From positions 1,302,001-1,366,000 of the forward strand of contig NZ_CP013342.1 of the NCBI RefSeq assembly GCF_001610975.1: a DNA stretch of 64,000 nt, in the 5' to 3' direction. Positions 41,874 to 52,200 of this stretch are shown here, piece after piece. Numbering within the stretch: position 1 is the first letter of the stretch; each line of letters starts with the position of its first letter. A model generated the notes under the pieces. That model was not told the origin of the DNA and did no database searches. It was given only the letters and a program-made list of their open reading frames with translations. Both the position numbers and the translations under genes were made by a program. Source of the stretch: Sphingopyxis terrae subsp. terrae NBRC 15098. GTDB lineage: Bacteria > Pseudomonadota > Alphaproteobacteria > Sphingomonadales > Sphingomonadaceae.

Positions 41874-43988
41874 TCAGAAAAAGTAGCGCAGCTGCAGTCC
41901 ATACTGGCGCGGCTCGCCGTAGATGTAGAGCGGAAGAGTAGGGTTCGAGACACCCGTCGCGTCCGTCCCGATCGTACTATAGCTCACATAGCGCTCGTTG
42001 GTGAGATTTCGGCCATAAAGCGCAATTTCCCACGCTTCGCTCGCCGGCTGCCATGTGACACGCCCATTTATAAGGGTCGTGGCGTTTCCGGAAAAAAGCG
42101 GATTGTTGCTGGGCTTGAAAAAGACGCTGTCGCGCCAGGAGATATCGGTCCGTAATGTCAGCATTCCGCCGCCCAGGGAGGCCTTATATTCTCCGCCGAA
42201 AGTGATGTTCCACTTCGGCGCGTTCGGCAGCCGCTTGCCCTTGAGGCTTGCGCCGACGTCGTCAAAATAGACATCGTAGCGCGCATCGAGATAAGCGATC
42301 GTGGATGTAAGCGTCAGGCGATCGAACGGCCGTGCCATCAGTTCCGCTTCAACGCCCTTGATCGTCGCCTTGCCGGCGTTGGTGGTACTGGCAACGCCAT
42401 TATTATACTCGACCACCTGAAGATTGGTGTAATCATAATAGAAGGCGGAAAAATTAGCTCGAAGCCGGCGATCGAGGAGCGTCGACTTCAGGCCGACTTC
42501 GTAGCTCCAGACATACTCCGGGAGGAAAGGCCGCCCGTCTCCCAGCTGGAATCCACCCGATTTGAACCCGCGGGTTGCCGACGCATAAGCCATGACGTCA
42601 TCGGCAAGGTCGTAATCGATCCCAATTTTCGGAGTCCAGGCGGTCCAGGATGATTTGGGCTGACCGGCATCGACCTGATTTCCGTTCAGCAGGACACGAT
42701 ATCCGAAATCCTTTTTTTCGTATGAGTATCGAAGCCCTCCGGTCAATCGCAGGCGGTCGATGAGTTCGTAGCTTGCTTGTCCGAAGAGCGCGAATGCATT
42801 CGTCGTATTGTTTTCCGGGATCGCGAGCCGACGACCCGGTTCGATGATCCGTATTTCGTCGTTGCCCTTTTCATTCAGATAGAATGCTCCGACGATCCAG
42901 CGCAGCTTGTCCGCATCGTTGTTGAGAAGTTGGAACTCTTGCGTGAAACTGCGGGAACGTTCGTAAAATTCGATATCGCGGAGGAAGAGGTCAGTCGAGT
43001 CAACGTCGAGCGCCTGGACGACCTTGCTCTTGCGCAGCGCCGTAATCGAGCGGAGCGTGACCGGGCCGCCGTCCCAGTTCATGGTCGAGGACACGCCCCA
43101 GGCATCGACATCGTAACGCGGCAGGCGGTCGAGTGCGGCCTCTTTGTCATTGGCCGGGATCGTCGCCCCCGCATCGACGAAGCCTTGCGGATAAAAGGGC
43201 CGAACAGACCGCGCGCCGGTCTCGCGATCACGGCTGGCATCCGCCCGCAACACGATCTCAAGACGGTCGCTCGCGTCAATCGCAAGCGTCAGTCGTCCAG
43301 CGAGATTATCTTCGTTTTGGTATCGCCGTCCCGAGACGACGTCGCGGTAGATGCCGTCGCGCTGGTTGGCAAGCAAGGTGAGGCGGCCTCGGACGCCCGC
43401 TCCAAGCGGTCCAGAAATCGTGCCGCTCAGCGAGCGCTTCTCGTAATTTCCGACGGTGAGCCCCAGCGCGCCAGTCAAATCCTCCGTAGGCATTTTGGAA
43501 ATGATGTTGAGTGTGCCGCCGGCGGAGTTGCGACCGAAGAGAACGCCTTGCGGTCCGCGCAGCACCTCGATGCGTTCGACGTCGAACAAATCCTGATAGC
43601 TTGTGGTCGGGCGCGAGATGTAGACGCCGTCATAATGGACTGTCGTGCTGGGGTCGGTCGCAACGCCGAACGCCGAGGTGCCAATTCCACGAATATTGAT
43701 GATCGCCATGGAATCGTTGGTGATCGACACGCCCGGCACAAAAAATTGGAGGTCTTCGACGTTTGATATGCCCGTTGCCGTAAGCGCCTCGCCGGTCATC
43801 GCTGTCACCGAGACGGGAACGGACTGCAGATTTTCCTCGCGCTTCTCCGCCGTTACGATGATCTCGGCGAGGCCGTCCGACTGGGCTTCCTGAGCCTGCG
43901 CGGGAAACGCGACCGCCACCGCAATCGCCGCCATCGAGCTTCGCTGCATTGCGCGCTTCGTCGACGAATAACAGTATAATTTGTTCAT
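41874..43988 (-). CDS. TonB-dependent receptor 3
   Basis: 704 residues: signal peptide (AVAFPAQAQ), plug with EIIVTAEKREENLQSVPVSV, INIRGIGTSAFG and RGPQGVLFGRNSAGGTLNI, and a barrel ending LRYFF. This is the common sphingomonad class often assigned to iron chelates, vitamins or aromatics; ligand unknown. An ECF-type promoter motif at 44130-44157 faces this gene, and a decayed copD fragment lies beyond it, so it may belong to the copper response. Confidence 0.88.
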   Translation of the reverse strand: MNKLYCYSSTKRAMQRSSMAAIAVAVAFPAQAQEAQSDGLAEIIVTAEKREENLQSVPVSVTAMTGEALTATGISNVEDLQFFVPGVSITNDSMAIINIRGIGTSAFGVATDPSTTVHYDGVYISRPTTSYQDLFDVERIEVLRGPQGVLFGRNSAGGTLNIISKMPTEDLTGALGLTVGNYEKRSLSGTISGPLGAGVRGRLTLLANQRDGIYRDVVSGRRYQNEDNLAGRLTLAIDASDRLEIVLRADASRDRETGARSVRPFYPQGFVDAGATIPANDKEAALDRLPRYDVDAWGVSSTMNWDGGPVTLRSITALRKSKVVQALDVDSTDLFLRDIEFYERSRSFTQEFQLLNNDADKLRWIVGAFYLNEKGNDEIRIIEPGRRLAIPENNTTNAFALFGQASYELIDRLRLTGGLRYSYEKKDFGYRVLLNGNQVDAGQPKSSWTAWTPKIGIDYDLADDVMAYASATRGFKSGGFQLGDGRPFLPEYVWSYEVGLKSTLLDRRLRANFSAFYYDYTNLQVVEYNNGVASTTNAGKATIKGVEAELMARPFDRLTLTSTIAYLDARYDVYFDDVGASLKGKRLPNAPKWNITFGGEYKASLGGGMLTLRTDISWRDSVFFKPSNNPLFSGNATTLINGRVTWQPASEAWEIALYGRNLTNERYVSYSTIGTDATGVSNPTLPLYIYGEPRQYGLQLRYFF

Positions 43989-44360
43989 TATGCTTCCCCT
44001 GTTTCGAAGAACTGCCCTTTCGCGCAGCCCAAATGAGTTTCGGGGAAGTCGAGGACAAAAACATGCATGCCCGGAAACCGCTGCTTACGGCTTCCGAGTT
44101 CAAGCACCCAACATCCCCTACTGACATTGATTACGCACCAGAACGACTCATCCCTCAAAAATGGTTCGGGCGACGTAAAACCATTGGAATTGGGCTCCCC
44201 GATTTGTTCAGATCGCCAGGATGAAGTTGATCCGGAACGCCCAAAGGCTCCTACCTTCATCCAGAAGCGGCGCTTTTCGCTTCTGCCCCTCGTCGGAGCC
44301 TTGGTCGGCGCCGTGCACGTGACGCAATCGCTCGCTTGACCCTATGGTCAGGTCTTCCCC
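43989..44360. other. Leader of TonB receptor 3 and unassigned spacer
   Basis: About 370 nt. The left 170 nt form the leader between the ECF-type motif and the receptor start. The right 200 nt hold nothing I can support as a gene; short ORFs there have no recognisable content. Confidence 0.4.
44130..44157 (-). promoter_or_regulatory. ECF-type promoter motif upstream of TonB receptor 3
   Basis: On the minus strand: TGAGGGA, 15 nt, CGTAAT, about 142 nt upstream of the receptor start. Same spacing as the other copies; the base after CGTA differs from most. Confidence 0.5.
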
Positions 44361-44573
44361 GTGGAAGCCTATTTGTTCGCTCTGATGCCGGTCCTAGCCG
44401 CGGAGATTCGATGGCGCCTGACCCAGGCACTTCGGACGGCCGTCGCAACTCCGGACGCGGCAGCGGCGAGACCTGCGGCTGCGATCCGCGCTAGCCTTCT
44501 GCTCGATGTCGCAGCCGGAATTACCATCCCATCGCTTGTAGCCGGGATGCTGGAACCATTTGCGACCGATTGA
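44361..44573 (+). pseudogene. Truncated copD fragment
   Basis: Seventy codons resembling the C-terminus of the intact CopD at 33723-34691: IRWRLTQALRTAV (cf. NRWRLTPALAAAV), PAAAIRASLLLDVAAGI (cf. DLAIAAMRRSLIIEASAAL) and LEPF near the end. The upstream seven helices are missing. It is best read as the remnant of a second copCD copy lost by deletion. Confidence 0.6.
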
Positions 44574-44630
44574 CACCAGTTGGGAGGTGAGACCGGCCGT
44601 CAGCACCATCCGCCGCCAAGGCCAGTCGGG

Positions 44631-45029
44631 CTAGACCTGCTCGAACGCCGCTATGATCGGGCAGTGGAGCGTGTCGGCGGCAGCGCATTGGCGCGACAGG
44701 CCCATGAGCGCGCGCCGCGCCGCATCGAGTTCGGCGATCGTCTTTTCGATCGCCGCGATGCGCGCATCGGCCAGTTCGCGCGCTCGCGCGCGATCGCTCG
44801 ACGCGTCGAGTTCGAGCAGTTCGGCGATCTCGGTGAGCGTAAATCCCGCTGCTTGTGCCGATTTGATGAAGCGCAGACGGCGCAGAACCGCCTCGTCGTA
44901 ACGCCGGACTCGGCCTTCCGACGGGGCGCTGGCCGACTGAGGCGGAACGGGCAACAGGCCGCGGCGTTGGTAATAGCGGATCGTCTCGACATTGACGCCG
45001 CCCTGCCGGGCAAGCTGGCCGATGGTCAT
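44631..45029 (-). CDS. MerR-family regulator of the glutaredoxin-MauE gene
   Basis: 132 residues: MerR HTH (MTIGQLARQGGVNVETIRYYQRRGLLP) and a dimerisation helix. Cys115 and Cys123 (CAAADTLHCPII) lie where mercury-type MerR proteins have their last two ligands, but the first one, near residue 80, is absent, so its metal or redox signal may differ. ATG 45029 is used since the divergent operator begins 14 nt away. It faces the glutaredoxin-MauE gene across a classical MerR promoter. Confidence 0.85.
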   Translation of the reverse strand: MTIGQLARQGGVNVETIRYYQRRGLLPVPPQSASAPSEGRVRRYDEAVLRRLRFIKSAQAAGFTLTEIAELLELDASSDRARARELADARIAAIEKTIAELDAARRALMGLSRQCAAADTLHCPIIAAFEQV

Positions 45030-45042
45030 GTCACGCAAGGCC

Positions 45043-45074
45043 TTGACTCCGTACTATGGTACGGAGCCTATATA
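45043..45074 (+). promoter_or_regulatory. MerR-type promoter/operator
   Basis: TTGACT (45043-45048) and TATATA (45069-45074, or CTATAT one base earlier) are separated by 19-20 nt, the over-long spacer of MerR-activated promoters. The spacer holds a perfect inverted repeat CTCCGTAC-TATG-GTACGGAG (45047-45066). Confidence 0.75.
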
Positions 45075-45109
45075 GCGGGAAGCGATCGGGAATCAAGAAA
45101 GGCGAATCG

Positions 45110-45931
45110 ATGAATATGCAGGTTCAGCGCGCGAACGAAAGCGCGCCAGCGCACACTGGTGCGGCGGTTTCGGGCAAGCCGCGGGCGACCATCTATCGCA
45201 TGGTGATGGAGCAGCATATCTGCCCCTATGGCCTGAAGGCGCTGCATCTGTTGCGCAGCCGCGGCTATGACGTCGAGGATGTCTGGCTGACGACCCGCGA
45301 GGAAACCGACGCATTCAAGGCGAAACATGGCGTCGCGACGACGCCGCAGACCTTCATCGAAGGCGAGCGGATCGGCGGTCTTGACGATCTGAGGCGCCAT
45401 CTCGGTCTGAAAGTCCGCGATCCTAAGGCGCTTACCTATAAGCCCGTCATCGCGCTCTTCTCTATCACCGCGCTGATGGCGCTGGCCGCCAGCCAAGCGG
45501 TGTCGGGCACGCCCTTCACAATCCGTGCCGCCGAATGGTTTATCGGGTTCAGCATGGCGTTGCTTGCCTTCCTCAAGCTCCGCGACATCGAGAGCTTCTC
45601 GAGCATGTTCCTGAACTATGACTTGCTCGCCAAACGCTGGGTACCCTATGCTACCATCTATCCCTTTGCGGAGGGTCTTGCCGGCATCCTGATGATTTCT
45701 GGCGCGCTGAACTGGATATCGATTCCGGTGGCGCTGTTCATCGGGATCATCGGCGCCGTGTCGGTGTTCAAGGCGGTGTATATCGACAAGCGCGAACTCA
45801 AATGCGCCTGCGTCGGCGGCGACAGCAATGTGCCGCTGGGTTTCATCTCACTGACCGAAAATCTGATGATGATCGCCATGGCGCTGTGGATGCTGGTCGC
45901 GCCCGCCGCCATGACAATGGGCCATTCTTAA
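45110..45931 (+). CDS. Glutaredoxin-MauE/DoxX fusion membrane protein
   Basis: 273 residues. The N-terminal glutaredoxin domain has a single-Cys active site ICPYG (Cys38) and TPQTFIEGERIGG; the C-terminal half has four membrane helices of MauE type ending KCACVGGDSNVPLGFISLTEN. MauE-like proteins transfer reducing or oxidising equivalents across the inner membrane. ATG 45110 follows GAAAGGCG. Controlled by the divergent MerR gene. The partner and metal are unknown; similar pairs occur in sphingomonad metal clusters. Confidence 0.75.
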   Translation: MNMQVQRANESAPAHTGAAVSGKPRATIYRMVMEQHICPYGLKALHLLRSRGYDVEDVWLTTREETDAFKAKHGVATTPQTFIEGERIGGLDDLRRHLGLKVRDPKALTYKPVIALFSITALMALAASQAVSGTPFTIRAAEWFIGFSMALLAFLKLRDIESFSSMFLNYDLLAKRWVPYATIYPFAEGLAGILMISGALNWISIPVALFIGIIGAVSVFKAVYIDKRELKCACVGGDSNVPLGFISLTENLMMIAMALWMLVAPAAMTMGHS

Positions 45932-46033
45932 CGGGTCCGGCGTAACCACGACGGGACAGTCGGCGAACAAGTGAGCGGGATCTCCACCCCGGTTTAGATT
46001 GACGCCAAGTTTGACAAGGATCATGCTTCGACC

Positions 46034-46396
46034 GTGAAACGCTGGCTCACCTTTCTACTTCTTGTCGGAGCCTTACTCGGCCTTCTGGCGCAGGAGACCG
46101 CATTCGCCTCGGCGCCCGCGCTCCCGTCGGCCGAGACGGCGTTCGCGGCGGCGATGAGCGACGAATGCGCGGAGATGATGGGGATTAAAAAATCCCAGAA
46201 GAGCGCTCCGTGCAAGGGCCTCACGCTCGACTGCATCGCCAAGATGGGCTGCGCGCTACCGCCCGCCGTCGTCTCTCCGGCTACCCCCCTTGCCGAAAAG
46301 ACATTTGTCGCCGGCTCTTTCGATCCGCTTCCTGTCCGGCGCCTCGCCGGAAGAACATTCGGCCCCGAACCCGACCCGCCCCTATTTCTTGCCTGA
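46034..46396 (+). CDS. Small secreted protein upstream of the cus genes
   Basis: 120 residues with a signal peptide (LTFLLLVGALLGLLAQETAFASA). The mature part has four Cys (DECAEMMG, APCKG, LDCIAKMGCALPP). GTG start. I do not recognise a family. Cys/Met-rich exported proteins preceding RND copper/silver exporters are plausible metal binders. Confidence 0.5.
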   Translation: MKRWLTFLLLVGALLGLLAQETAFASAPALPSAETAFAAAMSDECAEMMGIKKSQKSAPCKGLTLDCIAKMGCALPPAVVSPATPLAEKTFVAGSFDPLPVRRLAGRTFGPEPDPPLFLA

Positions 46397-46460
46397 ATTG
46401 CCGACGCGCACCGGCTCGTCCCGGCGCGCGGTTTCACGCTTTTCAATCAAGGAATTCAAC

Positions 46461-46727
46461 ATGAAACCGTTTTTTGCCGTTGCCGCGCTCGCGGCAGCAA
46501 CGCTTGCCGCTCCCGTCCTCGCCCAAGAACCGTCCGGCGGCCATCATGAATGGCAGACCCGCCAGGTGCCAGGGCCGAACAAGTCCAATACCACCTCGCG
46601 AGTCCGCGTCTGGGTCAAGGACAAGCCGGGACAGATGGCGCATTGCGACTGCGACATGATGAAGGTGAGTCCGGCGGACTGCATGAAGAATATGTCCGGC
46701 GACCAAAGGATGCCCCCGCAAGGGTAA
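46461..46727 (+). CDS. Small secreted Cys/Met/His protein before cusC
   Basis: 88 residues: signal peptide ending PVLAQ, then a short basic domain with GGHHEWQTRQVPGP and a metal-ligand-rich tail (MAHCDCDMMKV, DCMKNMSGD). AAGGAATTC precedes the ATG. No named family recognised; a periplasmic metal-binding role is inferred from composition and position 66 nt before the RND operon. Confidence 0.6.
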   Translation: MKPFFAVAALAAATLAAPVLAQEPSGGHHEWQTRQVPGPNKSNTTSRVRVWVKDKPGQMAHCDCDMMKVSPADCMKNMSGDQRMPPQG

Positions 46728-46793
46728 CGGTCTTTCTTCCCCGGCGTACAGACGCCGGGGAGGCTTTCGCCCAGTCCACAGCAGGGGGACATC

Positions 46794-48020
46794 ATGCGCC
46801 CATATTTTACGGCAGCCTTGCTTGCGCTGCCCTCGGCTCTTCACGCCGAGCCGATGACGCTCGATTCGGCGCTCAGCCGAGCAGCATCGGAGGCACCCGA
46901 ACTGCAAAGCCGCGAAGCGGGCGTCGACGCCGCCCAATCGGCGGCGATCGCCGCCGACCGGCTGCCCGACCCGAAACTCAATATCGTCCTCCAGGATTTC
47001 CCGGTGACCGGACCCGACGCGGGCCGGTTCAATCGCGACGATTTCACGATGCAGGTCATCGGCGTCAGCCAGGATTTTCCGAACCCCGCCAAACGCCGCG
47101 CGCGCGCGACCCGCGCGCAGGCCGACATTGGAATCGCCCGCGCCGACGAAGCGGTCACCGCGCAGGACATCAGGCTCGCGACCGCGCTCGCCTGGGTCGA
47201 TCTCTATTATGCCAAGAAGGAGCTGAAGGAACTCGACCTGCTCGATAGCGGCCTCGAGGACCTTCAATCGACCGTGACGGCGCGGCTTGCCAGCGGTGCG
47301 GCGCGCCCGGCGCAGGCGCTCGAACCCGATCAGCTTCGCGCCGCGATCAACGATCGCCGCAGCGCGCTCGCCGCCGAGATCGCCCGCGCCCGCGCGCAGC
47401 TCGCCCGCTTCACCGGCGACCCCGCCGCCGACACGCTCGGCGACTTGCCGCCGCAGTCGATCGACGAACAAGGATTGCGCGCCGGCATCGACGCCCTGCC
47501 AAAGCTCAGAGCACTCGATGCCCGCGCCCTCGCCGCCGACGCCGAGACCGGTCTCGCACGCGCCGACAAGCGACCCGACTGGAGCGTCAACGCGGCCTAT
47601 GGGCGCCGCGAGCCCAATTACGGTGATCTCGTCACGGTCGGGGTCACCGTCGACCTGCCCTTCTTCTCGAAAAAGCGGCAGGACCCCAAGATCGCCGCGC
47701 GCGCCAGCGAGGCGATGCGCGCCCGGCTCGACCGCGAGGCTGCCAAGCGCGACATCGCGGCAGCGCTCGACGCCGATCTCGCCGATCACCGCATGCATCA
47801 TGAGCAGCTCGCCAATGCACGTACGCGGCTCGTGCCGCTCGCGAAGAAGCGCGCCGAGCTCGATCTTGCAAGCTACGCCGCCGGAAAGCTCGACCTCGGG
47901 ACCGCGCTCCTGTCGACTCTCGCGCTTGCCGAGGCCGAAGTCGATGCGCTGGCGCGCGAAGCCGAGGTCGCGCGCGACGCGATCCGGATCAATTATATTT
48001 ATGGGGAGGCAGGTCGATGA
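46794..48020 (+). CDS. cusC: CusC/CzcC-like outer-membrane efflux protein
   Basis: 408 residues of the TolC/OEP family: signal peptide ending LHA, then repeated long helices (ALSRAASEAPELQSREAGVDAA; LAREAEVARDAIRINY at the end). It forms the outer-membrane duct of the heavy-metal RND complex with the two following genes, overlapping cusB by ATGA. The gene name follows from the CusF partner at the end of the operon; CzcC is the alternative. Confidence 0.85.
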   Translation: MRPYFTAALLALPSALHAEPMTLDSALSRAASEAPELQSREAGVDAAQSAAIAADRLPDPKLNIVLQDFPVTGPDAGRFNRDDFTMQVIGVSQDFPNPAKRRARATRAQADIGIARADEAVTAQDIRLATALAWVDLYYAKKELKELDLLDSGLEDLQSTVTARLASGAARPAQALEPDQLRAAINDRRSALAAEIARARAQLARFTGDPAADTLGDLPPQSIDEQGLRAGIDALPKLRALDARALAADAETGLARADKRPDWSVNAAYGRREPNYGDLVTVGVTVDLPFFSKKRQDPKIAARASEAMRARLDREAAKRDIAAALDADLADHRMHHEQLANARTRLVPLAKKRAELDLASYAAGKLDLGTALLSTLALAEAEVDALAREAEVARDAIRINYIYGEAGR

Positions 48021-49243
48021 CCGATGCAACATCAGCGGCGCGCTGGCGCGTCGCAATCCTGGCCACGGTGCTGATCGCGGGCGGCGGCGGTTATTGGTTG
48101 GGACAGAGCGGCAAGAGCGATGCACCAACCGAGACGGCAAGCGGCGGGCGCAAGATCCTCTACTATTATGATCCGATGTTCCCGAACCAGAAGTTCGACA
48201 AGCCCGGCAAGTCGCCCTTCATGGACATGCAGCTCGAGCCCAAATATGCCGACGAGGGTGGCGGCGCGGCGCCCGGCGTGTCGATTGACCCGTCGGCGCG
48301 TCAGAGCCTCGGCATAAGAGTGGTCGCGGCCGAAATGGGGAGCCTTGCCGCAACCTTCGACGTCAACGGCAGTATCGATTTCAACCAGCGCGATGTCGCG
48401 ATCGTCCAGGCGCGCTCGGGCGGCTTCGTCGAACGCGTCTATCGCCTCGCGCCTGGCGATGTCATCGGCGCCGGTGCGCCGATCGCCGAATTGCAATTGC
48501 CTGAATGGGGCAGCGCCCAGACCGAATATCTGAGCGTCAAGAAGCTCGGCAAACCTGAACTCACGGCGGCCGCGCGGCAGCGGCTGCGGCTGATGGGCAT
48601 GCCCGAAGGCGTGATCGCCGAGGTCGACCGGAGCGGACGGACCGGCGGCAGACTGACGGTGCGCGCGCCGATCGGCGGCGTGGTCCAGACGCTCAATGCC
48701 CGTGCAGGCGTGACTCTCGCCTCGGGGCAGACACTTGCCGAAATCTCGGGACTTGGAACGGTGTGGCTCAATGCCGCGCTCCCCGAAGCGCAGGCCGGAC
48801 TGGTGAAGATCGGCCAACCTGCCACCGCGAACCTCACCGCCTTTCCCGGCGAGGCTTTTACCGGGCGGGTCGTCGCGATCCTGCCGACCGCAGCGGCGGA
48901 CAGCCGGACGCTGACAGTGCGCATCGAGCTCGCCAACCGCGGCGGTCGCCTACGCCCCGGCATGTTCGCCGTCGTCGCGCTCGGCGGGGACGCCAAGCCA
49001 ACGCTGCTGGTGCCAAGCGAAGCGGTGATCCGCACCGGCACGCGCAGCATCGTGATGCTCGAGAAGGGCGACGGACGCTACCATCCCGCCGAAGTGGTCG
49101 CCGGACGCGAAGGCGGCGGCAAGACCGAGATATTGCGAGGGCTCGCCCCCGGCGAGAAGGTCGTCGCGTCGGGCCAGTTCCTGCTCGATTCCGAGGCGAG
49201 CCTGACCGGTCTCACGGTTCGTCCGCTGGAGCCAGCGCAATGA
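48017..49243 (+). CDS. cusB: CusB-like RND periplasmic adaptor
   Basis: 408 residues. N-terminal membrane anchor, a heavy-metal-binding segment ([29 protein letters not shown]) typical of CusB, barrel-sandwich and alpha-hairpin domains ([38 protein letters not shown]) and a membrane-proximal C-terminus. It links inner- and outer-membrane parts and receives metal from CusF. ATGA overlaps on both sides. Confidence 0.92.
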   Translation: MTDATSAARWRVAILATVLIAGGGGYWLGQSGKSDAPTETASGGRKILYYYDPMFPNQKFDKPGKSPFMDMQLEPKYADEGGGAAPGVSIDPSARQSLGIRVVAAEMGSLAATFDVNGSIDFNQRDVAIVQARSGGFVERVYRLAPGDVIGAGAPIAELQLPEWGSAQTEYLSVKKLGKPELTAAARQRLRLMGMPEGVIAEVDRSGRTGGRLTVRAPIGGVVQTLNARAGVTLASGQTLAEISGLGTVWLNAALPEAQAGLVKIGQPATANLTAFPGEAFTGRVVAILPTAAADSRTLTVRIELANRGGRLRPGMFAVVALGGDAKPTLLVPSEAVIRTGTRSIVMLEKGDGRYHPAEVVAGREGGGKTEILRGLAPGEKVVASGQFLLDSEASLTGLTVRPLEPAQ

Positions 49244-52200
49244 TCGCACGCATTATTCGCGCCTCGGTCGCGGCGCGCGGGCTTGTCGTCGCTTCGGCGC
49301 TGATCCTGACCTTGCTCGGGATCGCCGCGGTGCGCACGACTCCGGTCGACGCCCTGCCCGACCTGTCGGACGTCCAGGTCATCGTCCGCACCAGCTATGC
49401 GGGACAGGCACCGCGGATCGTCGAGGACCAGGTCACCTATCCGATCACGACGACGATGCTCTCGGTGCCGGGCGCGCGCGTGGTGCGCGGCTACAGCTTC
49501 GTCGGCGACAGCTTCGTCTATGTCCTGTTCGACGACGGCACCGATCCCTATTGGGCGCGCAGCCGCGTGCTCGAATATCTGAGCCAGGTGCAAAGCCGTC
49601 TCCCCGAGGGCGCGCGCGCGAGCATCGGTCCCGACGCGACCGGGGTTGGCTGGATCTATGAATATGCGCTCGTCGACAAAAGCGGCCGCCACGATCTTGC
49701 CGAACTCCGCAGTCTTCAGGACTGGTTCCTCCGCTTCGAGCTTAAATCGGTTCCCGGCGTCGCCGAGGTCGCGAGCATCGGCGGCATGGTGCGCCAGTAT
49801 CAGATCATCGTCGATCCGCAGAAGCTCGCCGCGTTCGGGGTGACTGCAACCGACGTCGCCGACGCCCTCAAGCGCGCCAACCAGGAAAGCGGCGGCGGCT
49901 CCCTAGAACTCGCTGAGGCTGAATATATCGTCCGCGCGAGCGGCTATCTGGAGTCGCTCGACGACTTCCGCGCCGTCCCGATCCGCACCGCCGCGGGCGG
50001 ACTCCCGGTAACGGTCGGCGATGTCGCGACGGTGCAGATCGGTCCCGACACAAGGCGGGGCATCGCCGAACTCAACGGCGAGGGCGAAGTCGCGGGCGGC
50101 GTGATCGTCATGCGCGAGGGCAAGAATGCCCGCGAAGTCATCGACGGCGTGCGCACCAAGCTCGCCGAGCTCAAGCGCAGCCTGCCGCCCGGGGTCGAGA
50201 TCATCACCACTTATGACCGCTCGGGGTTGATCGACCGCGCGGTCGACAATCTTACCTCGAAGCTCGTCGAAGAGTTCATCATCGTCGGGCTCGTCTGCGC
50301 GCTCTTCCTCTGGCACGCGCGCTCGGCACTGGTCGCGATCCTGACGCTGCCGCTCGGCATCCTCATCGCCTTCATCGTGATGCGGCTGCAGGGACTCAAC
50401 GCCAATATATTGTCGCTCGGCGGCATCGCCATCGCGGTCGGTGCGATGGTCGACGCTGCGGTGGTGATGATCGAAAATGCCCATAAGCATCTCGAACATT
50501 GGGAGCGCGATCATCCGGGCGAGGAACTGAAAGGCGCCGAACGCTGGCGCGTCATCACCGACGCCGCCGCCGAGGTTGGGCCCGCCCTCTTCCTCAGCCT
50601 CCTCATCATCACCTTCTCCTTCCTCCCCATCTTCACGCTCGAAGGCCAGGAGGGACGGCTCTTCTCGCCGCTCGCCTTCACCAAAACCTATGCGATGGCG
50701 GCCGCCGCGATCCTCTCGATCACGCTCATCCCGGTGCTGATGGGCTGGCTGATCCGCGGTAAGATACCCGCCGAACAGAGTAATCCGGTCAACCGCTGGC
50801 TGACCCGCATCTATCGCCCGGCACTCGACTGGGTGCTCGAACGGCCGAAAAAAGCGCTCGTGATCGCCGGCCTCGTCTTCGCCACCAGCCTGTGGCCGAT
50901 GACCCAGATCGGCGGCGAGTTCATGCCGCAGATGCACGAAGGCGACCTCCTTTACATGCCCTCGGCGCTACCCGGCATCTCGGCCGCAAGGGCATCGAGC
51001 CTGCTCCAGCAGACGGACCGACTGATCAAGACCGTGCCCGAGGTCGAGAGCGTGTTCGGCAAGGCGGGGCGGGCCGACAGCGCGACCGACCCCGCGCCGC
51101 TCGAGATGTTCGAGACGACGATCCGCTTCAAGCCGAAGGACCGTTGGCGCCCCGGCATGACCGAGGAGAAATTGATCGAGGAGCTCGACGCGCGGGTCCG
51201 GGTTCCGGGGCTCGCCAATTTCTGGATTCCCCCGATCCGCAATCGCATCGACATGCTTGCGACCGGGATCAAGAGCCCGGTCGGCATCAAGGTCGCGGGC
51301 TCGGATCTTGCCGGGATCGATCGCACCGCCAAGCGCATCGAAGCGGTCGTCAAGACCGTACCCGGCGTAGCGTCGGCGCTGGCCGAGCGGCTGACTGGTG
51401 GGCGCTATATCGATGTCGACATCGATCGCGCCGCCGCAGCACGCTACGGCCTCAATGTCGCCGACGTGCAAGCGATCGTCTCGGGCGCGATCGGCGGCGA
51501 GACGATCGGCCAGACGGTCGAGGGGCTCGCCCGCTATCCGATCAGCGTCCGCTACCCGCGCGAGCTGCGCGACAGTATCGGCGAGCTCGCGAGCCTTCCG
51601 GTCCTGACGCCGTCGCGCCAGCAGATCACGCTCGGCACGGTGGCCAGAGTCAAGGTCAGCGACGGGCCGCCGATGCTGCGCAGCGAGAATGGCCGCCCGG
51701 TGACCTGGATCTACGTCGACAGCCGCGGCCGCGATTTGCAGGGCCTCGTGCAGGACATCCAGCGGGCGATCGCGCGCGATGTCGATCTGCCGCCCGGCGT
51801 CAGCGTTTCCTACACCGGGCAGTTCGAGTTCCTCGTTCGTGCGACCGAGCGGATGAAGGTCGTCGTGCCGGTCACGCTCGCGATCATCTTCCTGCTGCTC
51901 TACCTGACCTTCCGCCGCTGGGACGAGGCGCTGCTCATCATGGCGACCCTGCCCTTTGCGCTCACCGGCGGGCTCTGGCTCCTCTATCTGCTTGGCTATA
52001 ACCAGTCGGTCGCGAGCGCGGTCGGGTTCATCGCGCTTGCGGGCGTTGCCGCCGAGTTCGGGGTCGTCATGCTCATCTATCTCAAGCATGCGCTCGCCGA
52101 TCGCAGCGACGGCCACATATTGGCCGCGGTTCGCGAAGGCGCGCTGCTCCGCGTCCGCCCGAAGGCGATGACCGTTGCGGTTATCCTCGCGGGCCTGTTC

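Noticed and set aside
46443..48140. 565-codon minus-strand ORF opposite cusC
   Set aside because: Antisense shadow without recognisable domains; cusC has a clear signal peptide and TolC-like helices.
48763..49239. Apparent 159-residue extension of CusA
   Set aside because: It overlaps cusB out of frame; the ATG at 49240 gives a standard CusA start with an ATGA overlap.
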